In this document: positions 55,833-64,000 of the stretch, piece after piece | How positions within the stretch are numbered: position 1 is the first letter of the stretch | Layout: each line of letters opens with the position of its first letter | Source of the DNA: Rutpela maculata | Lineage: Eukaryota > Arthropoda > Insecta > Coleoptera > Cerambycidae | Assembly (NCBI GenBank): GCA_936432065.2 | Contig: OW386285.2 | Coordinates: 36,263,920 to 36,327,919 of the forward strand | Direction of reading: 5' to 3' | Length of the DNA: 64,000 nucleotides | The notes under the pieces: generated by a model | What the model was told of the DNA's origin: nothing | Database searches by the model: none | What the model saw: the letters and a program-made list of their open reading frames with translations, nothing else | Position numbers and translations under genes: made by a program

Positions 55833-56114
55833 ATTTTATTTATATGTGCATATTGACTTATACACGGGTACGTGTTTCTATATATTTTTTGTTTATTTTT
55901 ATTTCTTGTTGTTTGTTATACACATTTGTTATACTTACACCTCTATATGTTTAATTTTCTGACTTACACGTCTGTTTATGACTATACATGTGTATATGCG
56001 TGTATGTGTGTGTATGTATGTGTGTATATGTTCATGTTGATTAAGTTTACACTTATCTGTTTTATTTTTGACCCTTTCTTCTGTTATTATACTTGTACTT
56101 TTAAATGGAAGACA

Positions 56115-56149
<35 letters not shown>

Positions 56150-56158
56150 AATATTATT
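55833..56158 (+). mobile_element. 3' end of the retrotransposon with (AAAT)n tail
   Basis: TG-rich microsatellite at about 55985-56030, then (AAAT)n at 56116-56150 ending in (ATT)n. The tandem tail marks the 3' end of the element. The 81-residue open frame 55872-56117 is low-complexity noise. Confidence 0.75.
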
Positions 56159-56200
56159 ATTATTATGGATATCATACCCACTCTTGTTGCACAAACTACT

Positions 56201-56378
56201 ATTGTCAGACAATTAGAAAATTGGATTCTACATATTTTTATTAAGCAATCTTGAAAAAATCAGCTGGTTATCAATAAATGTTTTAAAGGTATGTTATGTT
56301 ATGTTTAGGGTGGTTACGTTCCAAAATTTTTGTATATAGAATATATATGTAGATTCCAATTCTCAAATTGTCCGACAA
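56201..56378. repeat. Hairpin / small TIR element
   Basis: ATTGTCAGACAATTAGAAAA and TTGGATTCTACATAT pair with the complement of ATATGTAGATTCCAATTCTC and AAATTGTCCGACAA. About 180 bp, no coding capacity. Located between the retrotransposon tail and the right TIR. Confidence 0.65.
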
Positions 56379-56543
56379 AATATATTTGCCGATTTTCCAG
56401 TCCGACGCATGGAAATCGTCTTTTTCATGCCGAGGAAAATTTTCGCAGAGGAAAAAAGTGATAGACTAGGCACAATTATTCCGTACAAGAAGTTATACGA
56501 GGATATGTATAAATTGCATTTATGTACGCGGGCACCTAGACTA

Positions 56544-57026
56544 CAAAAACAGCAAGCTTCTTTGCTGTAGATAAAAGTGTAATTGGAGCATTGTATGGCT
56601 CTAATTCGATAAAAGATACAGATTTACGTACTTATAGAAATAGACTTCGTTTTCTGCGTGTATAGTAAACTTACAGTTCTCCTTCCAACTAAGGAAGCTG
56701 CTTGCTAACCCTCTTCAAGAGTGTATTTGGAAATGCAACAGTGGTTATATGATATCAACAAGTTATCAAAAAATTACGGTTTGCAATGGTCACTATTCAG
56801 TGTCCATTGGGGTATCAGAAAAAAAATTAAACTGCTACCAGAAAGCCTTCTTCAAGCAATAGCTTGTGAATGTAAGGCTGGCTGCAAGACCAAAACATGT
56901 TCTTGCGAAAAAGTGGAACTGAAATGTACCAGTCTATTCAACCACTGCAATGGATTAATTTACGAAGATATTAGTGTTATACGTGAGGGAGATATTTCCT
57001 TTGTTCGTCGGATTCTCTTTTGTTGA
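56544..57026 (+). pseudogene. PIN-like family gene, copy 3, C-terminal part with Cys-rich tail
   Basis: Resumes beyond the TIR element with degraded sequence, then TKEAAC (56691, the LPPTxxA block) and LEMQQWLYDINKL (56727 on). The C-terminus is PESLLQAIACECKAGCKTK, TCSCEKVELKCTSLFNHC and NG. The pattern C-x-C-x3-C-x4-C-x-C-x6-C...C is a CXC-like cysteine cluster of the type that binds zinc in Tesmin/TSO1 and related proteins. The EWGW motif is lost. The frame from 56721 is open to 57026. As in copy 4, the cluster follows a PPxPExLL-like helix. Confidence 0.68.
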
Positions 57027-58832
57027 CGGGTCTCGTACTATTATGATACTCTTTTTGAAGTTTATTTTAAGTCTAGATGAGGGAATTTAATTTTCTTGAG
57101 GAATAATAATAATAAATGGTGTTTTTTTATTCTGTATGACAATGGCCCCGGTGAAGATTGAATTATCTTGTCTTCAGTCAGAAGCAGGGTCAGTAGACAT
57201 TTAGATTTCATAGGCTATTGTAACTATTAGCATACTGTTGGTATACGCTCGCTGTATCGCCAAACTCATTCCCCCAGTTATATTCGCACTTTTTTGAGGA
57301 GGTAATTTAAACATTTATTTTACTTTGAAAAGGCCAATCTATTACGTTGACCCTTGTTGTTGAAAATACAACGGCCAATATTCACTTAAAGTGAAGATTA
57401 CTCAAAAATTGCGCCCATAGAGCACAACCCTCTGCAAGAGCTACATAACGCCACAGGCTTTATTATTACATTGACCTTTCTGGCTGCGCTTTTTGACGTC
57501 TAACACTCTCTGGCGATCTCATTTTATTAAATTTAGGCGTGAAAGCTGTACGTACACAAAAAATGAGCTTTGTAACGATGACCATAATTCCATTGATTTT
57601 TAAACAGTGATCGTGACATAGCTGACGGAAGGTGCCCCACTAGAAATTGATTTTGTGAATCATCCATAAAGTGATTAAGAATGCCTCAAAGTGCATAAAA
57701 CGATAACGTTTGAAAAAGACCCACGCTATTATTAATCACTGATGAAAACTATTTATTTTATAAACAGATTATCTCAAAACTCTGTGTTCTCAAAACTAAG
57801 ACAATGGGGTTTTACTCTTATTCTTCCAAGGTGTGGAATTTGCATATTTAAAAAAATTGAACTGCATATTCTCAACGTAAACCGACGGAATGATGGAGCA
57901 TTTCAATTTATCGCCCCCAAGAAAATCACCAGTAAAATAATAATACTTACAAGAATACTTAAACATCAAAATGTATTCAGCTCTGTATTGTGGCAACCTG
58001 AATCCGACTCGATCGTTGAATTTCCCCCTGAAACTTGAAATTATTAACGCTTCATTGTCATTCTTCCTAACAAAATATAATAAAAAAATAAAAAGATTCC
58101 GCTACGGCGTGAAATAAAGGAAAAGTAAGTCAAGCAAATAGAGAAGTAAAGTTAATATGGAACAATAGGCGTAAAGTTACGGCAAATCAGCAAGATCTCG
58201 CCCTGGGGGAATTCGCAATTAGAACAAAGTGTGGAATATTGAAAATCAGGAGCGAGCGAGAACAACATAAGAAATTGCAGGCAGGACTCGTAGCTCGGGA
58301 GCTGGTGGCAAATTAGGTATATGATTTGTACGTCATTTGGAATAATAAGTAATTAAGTTTTTGTGGGTGTGAATAGGGAAGTCAAGGTTACGATCACGGA
58401 TGTTGGTGGCTTTTTGAAAAAATGATTTTCAAAGTTGCAATAAACAGCTCCCCTCTATTATTTGTTTGTGTCATTTATTTTTGCGTTAAATTAACTGAAT
58501 ATATACGAAAAATATAACTGACAGACGTTCAAGTTGCCACGTTTTTAATAAGAATAATAGGGAACTTTCATAAAAATTTTATTTGGAAAATACTTGCAAA
58601 CGTAAATTAATATATCATTAAGAAACTCATAGTTCACATAAAAAAACATTTTTTCCACGCCTTCGGCTCATGCTGCAAAAAAAGCAATTTATATACGTGT
58701 GAAGTAAAATTAGGCTAGACGACTTTTGCGACGATGGCCTACAACGAAAATCGATGAAGATAATATATAAATTAGCTTAGATAGCTTAATGTATGCCATT
58801 TTTATGTTTGAATAATACTTATTTACACTACA

Positions 58833-58936
58833 AGGGATGTAAGTGGTTTTTACCTGTCGAGGACGATGTTGCGCCCAAGCGTAGCGAGGGTTGGCAACAG
58901 AGTCCGAGTCTGGTCAAAGTTACTTACCTCCTGCGT
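58833..58936. repeat. Imperfect palindrome with CpG-rich core
   Basis: Arms AGGGATGTAAGTGGTTTTTACC and the complement of GGTCAAAGTTACTTACCTCC. The core has TTGCGCCCAAGCGTAGCGAG and GGGTTGGCAACAG. GCGTAGCG also occurs in the palindrome core at 26459-26593. Confidence 0.55.
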
Positions 58937-59046
58937 GGTGTATAAAGTTTTATCTGTTCCCACAGCTACGGTTCATGAAATAAAAAATCAGATTTTACAT
59001 TTCTTGATCAATTTATTTTAACAGTGATACTAAGCAATTTTTTGAC

Positions 59047-59122
59047 ATGGATGTTATTATTCACTACTACCAGTGATTAATCATTAATCTAGTAGTGAGT
59101 AATAATAATTAATCACTGGCAG
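59047..59122. repeat. Hairpin around CCAGTGATTAATCATTAAT
   Basis: TTATTATTCACTACTA and CCAGTGATTAATCATTA pair with TAGTAGTGAGTAATAATAA and TAATTAATCACTGG in overlapping ways. Short and AT-rich. Confidence 0.5.
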
Positions 59123-59460
59123 GTACTTCTTCAATTTGAGTGCAATCTCGCAAAGAAAATTTGGCCAGTTTCTGAAACGTTAAATGGAATTATTTGTTAA
59201 CTGTCATGGCTACAATTGTGTGAACAATTTTACTGTTATTATGAAATTTGTTTGATCGACGAAAAAATCATTAATATTTTTATATATATATAATAAAATT
59301 TTAACAAAAAGTAATTATTCATTAGCGCAAAAACATACACGTCTGGCAGTTCTATTTATATTAACGTTATGTTATGGAACGTATGTTAAAACAAGTGACG
59401 AACGAGGACAAATTATTTATGGATCCTTTTTTAAACGTTTTTAATGAGCTGTTAATTCAT

Positions 59461-61388
59461 AATAGTACAGTAGATATAGGTTTTTGGGTGGAACTAATTC
59501 CCACAAGGACGGGGTTTGAATTTTTTAGTTCGTTGTTGGTATATTTTTGACATACTAAAAGTCTAGAAAAATCTGAGTGTGCAAAATGAGTTTTTTTGGC
59601 CGCCATCTTGAAAAAATTAAAAAATCAAATTACAGAAAATTTCATGCTGAAAAAGATTATGATATTGGTTTTAAAAAATAAGAATAAATAACACATTAAT
59701 ATTCAAGAGCTGGTAGAGGACATATACTGCTTTCATCTGTACTTACATCAATGTTGCTTCAGGATGTCCTGGACAGTAACTTATAACTTCCGGTAGAGCT
59801 CTCAAGTGAGGAATAGATGGAACCAATAGATATAGATGAAATATAGTCAAGTTTGCCAAATTTACAGTCTCATGGAGCTTTACGGTAAGCTGTATAATGG
59901 AGAGATTACAGTTTCTGAAATAAGTTCCTCTACCGAACTGCTGAAGTTGTCTTCTGAATTGCAAGAGAAAAACAACTTTTTAAAAGTACAAAGTAGGACA
60001 GCAAAACTGTGGATCATGTATCTAGATATGGTTGACATTGCCAAGATATTTTTTTGGGTTGAACTTGAAAATGCTGTAGGGCACATGCTGCCTTTCTTTG
60101 CAGCCGCGCCCAATAACTATGCAAAATGTGGCAGGGTGTATCTACAACAAATAAGAGAACTGGGAAAAACCATGAAGATGTTTATAGCTTGTTGTTGGCA
60201 GAAGAAAAGCATGTAACAGTTGTTGCTGACGAGACCGATATTCTTGTACTTTTGATTTATCATAATACATGAAATATTTGTTTGCAGTCATCTACGTTCA
60301 GTGATAAAAAACGTGATATTAAATCGATGTAACATGTGCTTGGCGAAAAGATGTAAAATTAATGTCTTTTCACATGCTTTAACTGGATGCGATACTACAT
60401 GCTCCTTATTTGCTAAAAGTAAATCGGCAGCATATCGACATTTTTGGAAATATGAAGAATTTAGCATTTGCGCTACTCTGTTTGGATCAGAAAATGCAAA
60501 CAGAAAGGAACTCACACATATTGGCACTAAAGGTATCATTGCAGAGTGAAAATCCAAAGACAGAGACTCTGAACCTATTACCATATAATCTCTTCTTGAA
60601 AGAAATCACAACTGCCAAAAGTGAATTTAATATTGCAAGATTGCCACCTACAGAAGATGCTGCTGTTCATTATCTTCTCCGCGTACATTTACAACATTTA
60701 CAATGTCTTTGTTGGAAAACTATGAACGCCAATATTGCCAATCCCGAAGAGTGGGGTTGGAAAAAAGTAGGAGACCAACTACAGCCCATAACATGTGAAA
60801 TTAGCCCTACACCAGAGTTATTACTAAACACGATCCGTTGCACCTGCAAAACAGATACAAATGAGCCCTGTGGTAGATGTACCTGTCGACATTATGGTGT
60901 GGACTTGCTGTGATATGTTGTAACCGTTCTGATAGAGATTGTACAAATAATGCACTGAAAGAAAGTGATTTAGAAGAAACTGAAGAAGACTATTAGATAT
61001 AGCTTTTCTCTTATGCTAGATGTAAGATTGATGAAATACATATGCATTTGTATTATAAAACGCATTTTGATTAATAAAAATATGATTTTTAACTCTGCAT
61101 AAACTTTCAGTTTTTCGGCCACCGTTTTGTTATTTATCTTTATTTTTTAAAACCAATATCATAATCTTTTTCAGCATGAAATTTTCTCTAATTTGATACA
61201 GCACACGATTTTTTAATGATTTTTTAAAAAATTTTCAAGATGGCGGCCAAAAATAAGCATTTTGCACACTCAGATTTTTCTAGACTTTTAGTATGTCAAA
61301 AATATACCAACAACGAACTAAGAAATTCAAACCCTGTCTTTGTGGGAATTAGTTTCTCCTAATTTTTGCATATATCTACTATACTATA
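59461..61388 (+). mobile_element. TIR element carrying a PIN-like gene, copy 4 (best preserved)
   Basis: A 1.9-kb element. Left TIR 59461-59693, right TIR 61129-61388. They match at AGTAGATATA, AACTAATTCCCACAA, GACATACTAAAAGTCTAGAA, AAATCTGAGTGTGCAAAATG, GGCCGCCATCTTGAAAA and AAAAAGATTATGATATTGGT. The only coding sequence between them is the PIN-like gene. I found no DDE transposase, Rep/helicase or RT. The duplicated target is unclear. Confidence 0.82.
59836..60913 (+). pseudogene. PIN-like nuclease family gene with Cys-rich tail, copy 4
   Basis: The fullest copy, spread over four frames. Frame one (59836-60216): SRTAKLWIMYLDMVDIAKIF and MLPFFAAAPNNYAK, GRVYLQQIREL, a conserved N-terminal block. 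Frame two (about 60177-60270): EEKHVTVVADETDILVLLIY, the DxTD acidic motif. Frame three (60345-60549): INVFSHALTGCDTTCSLFAK, the GCD motif. Frame four (60560-60913): IARLPPTEDAAVHYLLRV, NPEEWGWKKVGDQLQPI and the cysteine cluster CTCKTDTNEPCGRCTC. The order of ADETDIL then H..TGCDTT resembles the metal-binding clusters of FEN1/XPG PIN nucleases. The cysteine tail may bind zinc. A stop at 60911 ends it. Frameshifts make this a pseudogene. Nuclease activity is an inference from motifs. Confidence 0.72.
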
Positions 61389-63229
61389 ACGCAGCGATAA
61401 CGTAATGCCACAAGTAGTCATTAGTCTATTTATTGTTAGATTTTTACTATTTTCAACTGCTAGCACACGAACAAATAATTTAAAAATGCCTGCCACCAGC
61501 TCCCTAGCTATTGCCCTCGTCACGTTTCTTGAGAAATCGGATCATCTCCGTTCCTCACTTTTAACCACTTCGAAATACTTCAACATGATTGTGAAATATT
61601 GTTTGATGTCTTGCTTTGTTTGCGTATTTACTCTAATGGATTCATCTTGTAATTTTTTTAATGACGATATTCATGGCTGTAGCATCCAATTTAAATGTTT
61701 TAGCTTGGATATTTTTAAGCCGTGCTGAGTTGTAATTAATCATTAACTCAATTTTATAACTTTATGGCCAATTTTATTTTAAATGGAATTTACGATCTGC
61801 GCTGCGAAATTCTTACATAAATCTGTTCGTTTATTATATAAAAGCGTTTTAAATTTTTTAATGGGTCTGTAATTTAAAATTAAAGGGACACATTAGCATA
61901 TTTATACTTTGTCAATAGAAATTATTAATGGTGAAGTTTTTTTCATAAATTTTAATTTTCTCTGCAAGTAATTTGATTTCGTAATTCTAAGGAAGCGCTT
62001 CTTAAAATTAAAAATGTGCATTTATAAAATATAAAAAGTAGACTGCAAATAATCCAGTCATATAAGGTAAAAAAAATGGTAAACCACGGAATGAAGGATT
62101 ATAAGCTGTAAACTTGTATAAATCTTTGTTTTGGCATTTTATAAGTTGGCTCAAAAGTCTCATAGAATCTCGTGTACGCGAGTCAAGATATTCAAGGTCA
62201 AAGGTCGCAATAATCAGGTTTTTTGTAGATATCTCGTTTTCTATGCTTTAAATGACATTTTGATCTATTATAAAAGTTGTAGAGAATAAAATTCTCTACA
62301 AATTTTGTATCAAGCAATATTTTATACATTCAACCATTCCTGAGCTCGAAGAGTGGGGAGCGCTTAGCCGTATATGTCATAACGCAAGGTCAACTGTGGA
62401 ATCCAATAAATAATATGATTTATAAAGTTAATTATTAATAAAAATATCGTCGTCCGGGAATGTATTGCTTTCACACCTAAATACACAATATACTATTATG
62501 TTCCGACTTCATATGTGTACAATTATTACATACATTCATTTTTATATTTGAAAATATAATAGTCTAATAGCTACATGTTTCTTCTTTCATTTAAGCTTTT
62601 GTGAGGTCAATTTCATTAATTAGTTCAAATCTTACAACAAATCTAGTGTAGCGCGCCGCAGGCTTCACGCGCCGTACTTGTCGCCACGTTCCATTTTCGT
62701 GCGTTAAACAAAAAAATCTGGAGCATACATTTCTGATCGTACAAACGAACTTCATATACGTTTTTGCTGTGAAATTTCTCGTACTTTCGAATGGCGTAAT
62801 TAGTTTTTGAAAGAAAAAATTATTTTAAGATATATTTGACAAAAACTGGGATTTTGCAACTAATTTGTTTAATAACAAATTACGGTCAAGGACTATTATT
62901 GATAACTGTTGGTATGTTGTTCCTGACGTGTTCAGAGATGTATTCTTAAAAGTTGTCACTTCCCAATATTTTTCCGAACTGAAAATCTCTATTGATTCCA
63001 CTATAATAGAAATTTATTTCTTCGCCATTATCCTTGTTCTATTATTCTCCTTCTTATTCGTAACTTCTTCTTCTTATTCCTAACTTCTCATGCATTGGCG
63101 CCCATTTTCAGCATCACATCATTTGTCGCGGTTCCCTGTTAGAAGTACGGCCTCATCTCAAAAGCAATCTGTCTGTCACCCTAACGGTCCGGTGCGTATT
63201 TAAGAAACGTAAAGAAAAATATAGAAAAC
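61389..63229. other. No gene recognised
   Basis: AT-rich. A 107-residue open frame at 61405-61728 and a 72-residue one at 62865-63083 have no motif. A CpG-richer bit lies at 62648-62690. Confidence 0.45.
62446..62496 (+). repeat. Copy of the 32163-32217 repeat end
   Basis: ATCGTCGTCCGGGAATGTAT, then TGCTTTCACACCTAAATACA and CAATATACTATT match 32166-32216 with about two differences. It ends at the same base, which supports a real element end there. Confidence 0.8.
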
Positions 63230-63580
63230 TAGGAGGTTAACAAACCTGACGTTCGTGCTTCTTGTAATATTTCTGTCATGTCAAGTTTTACTCAGCAAGT
63301 TGCAGATGTCGGTATTAGTACTCTTCGTTGAATTTCATATTCACAGTAGGAGAACCTTTAATATCTTCACTCACCTATTATTAGCATATTTGTATGGGTT
63401 TCTATAAATTGTTCGATCCACAATTATAATTCTCATTTCATTTACACTTCAACCATACTCAGAACTTATTGTTCTAAGATTGTCGAGCAGGTGTATGAGC
63501 TCATCTTCATCTTCAGTTGCAGCAACTAAAGCAGTATTATCTGTAAACCTGTAGATAGAAATCTTACTTCTGCCTGTAGA
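63230..63580 (-). pseudogene. Non-LTR RT fragment (motif C region), minus strand
   Basis: On the minus strand from about 63570: SKISIYRFTDNTALVAATED, EDELIHLLDNLRTISSEYG, a stop, then SVNEMRIIIVDR. It corresponds to the YADD strand, the following helix and the K(T)K.M...R strand of many insect non-LTR RTs. The catalytic YADD is changed to FTDN, so it is inactive. Further down, CEYEIQRRVLIPTSATC fits the later E.ExxRRxxxA block. The clade cannot be settled (RTE-like or other), and the rest of the RT is absent. Confidence 0.7.
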
Positions 63581-64000
63581 TACTCCACCATGTCAGTCTT
63601 GCAGTACATATCGTACCTATAGTGTGTTTTATTTCAGTAAAATAGACAAAAAAAGTCCAAATCTCGAAAAAAATCGCATAGCGCTAAACCTTAATAACAT
63701 CATTACAAATGAAATGTCGAAAGTCCTATCGATTCCACTTGTGCTAAAAATTGTATTCAAGGTCAAATTTAAAAAAATCGTTTTTCCGCAAATATCTCTT
63801 AAACAGCAAGTGTTATTGTGAAAATAGTTATTACGAAGTTAGTGAATTATGCAGTTCTCTACAAAAAAGTCTTTATACACTTTTCCTACAAGTGATTTTT
63901 CGTAAGATATCGCGATTTCAAAAATTGGAAAATTCATATTTTGTATAATATGCACTCTTTTCCACACCACCTTCGATTTTTTTCGTAGATTCCCTTAAGC
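63581..64000. other. No gene recognised
   Basis: AT-rich to the window end. Two overlapping short open frames (63624-63948) have no motif. Confidence 0.45.

Larger units (their letters stand above)
52579..56543 (+). mobile_element. 4-kb TIR element enclosing a retrotransposon
   Basis: TIRs TAGTCTAGGTGCCCGCGTAC and GTACGCGGGCACCTAGACTA. They match for about 190 bp through AAATGCAATTTATACATATC, CTTCTTGTAC, TAGACTAGGC/GCCTAATCTA, AAAGACAATTTCC and GACTGGAAAATCGGCAAATA. CAA flanks both ends (52576-52578 and 56544-56546), a possible 3-bp duplication. The interior is almost wholly a non-LTR retrotransposon plus a small hairpin; no transposase. It splits a PIN-like gene. Confidence 0.82.
57027..59460. 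other. No gene recognised; two small palindromes
   Basis: 2.4 kb of mixed AT-rich DNA. The 98-residue open frame at 57742-58038 and its minus-strand shadow have no motif. Palindromes are listed separately. Confidence 0.45.

Noticed and set aside
57742..58038. 98-residue open frame
   Set aside because: An open shadow exists on the other strand, there is no motif and no neighbouring coding context.
61405..61728. 107-residue open frame with hydrophobic start
   Set aside because: It looked like a possible secreted peptide, but it begins next to a TIR boundary, has no homologous feature I recognise and no supporting context.

Overview
The window looks like transposon-dense intergenic DNA from an animal nuclear genome, most likely an insect. 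It is very AT-rich. It carries short (AAT)n, (AAAT)n, (CA)n and (GA)n tracts and remnants of many eukaryotic transposon classes typical of arthropods: Jockey/CR1-like, R1-like, R4/Dong-like and possibly RTE-like non-LTR retrotransposons, Penelope-like elements, a Tc1/mariner-superfamily element, Harbinger-type MITEs, Helentron-like elements and many long foldback elements. I found no intact host gene, no convincing host exon and no RNA gene. Almost every coding stretch belongs to a mobile element and nearly all are broken.

Layout. 0-10 kb: an R1-like tail, one arm of a long-TIR element, a palindromic MITE and two reverse-transcriptase (RT) fragments. 11.7-15.4 kb: a foldback with 1.1-kb arms enclosing a Helentron-like element and a Jockey-like RT. 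16.4-19.6 kb: a Jockey-like element split by a 2.26-kb DD37D transposon. 19.9-28.9 kb: foldbacks, tandem repeats, a second Helentron-like element and a cluster of hairpins. 29-31 kb: a Penelope-like GIY-YIG fragment whose tail is interrupted by an R4/Dong-like element inserted in an (AAT)n tract. 31.3-33.1 kb: a complete long-TIR foldback with its own nested insertion. 34.5-37.6 kb: an R1-like element split by a TIR element. 41-46 kb: a mariner-like foldback, a Harbinger-type MITE and another R1-like element split by a TIR element. 47.7-49.2 kb: an R1-like element split by a MITE. 52.4-57 kb: a split gene holding a 4-kb TIR element, which itself contains a nearly full-length EN-RT retrotransposon. 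59.5-61.4 kb: another TIR element with a gene. The last kilobase has one more RT fragment.

The most interesting material is a family present as four remnants (about 35.2-36.0, 44.9-45.5, 52.4/56.6-57.0 and 59.8-60.9 kb). It encodes a protein with acidic motifs that resemble a FEN1/XPG-type PIN nuclease (DVDLL or DETDIL, then H-A-x-x-G-C-D-T-T), a conserved LPPT...EWGW block and, in two copies clearly, a C-terminal cysteine cluster. Three of the four copies lie between long terminal inverted repeats and two of these interrupt R1-like retrotransposons, so the gene seems to travel as, or inside, a TIR element without a recognisable classical transposase.

The nesting gives a relative chronology: R1-like, Penelope-like and Jockey-like copies are oldest; TIR elements, the Dong-like copy and the MITEs landed inside them; some of those were later interrupted again.
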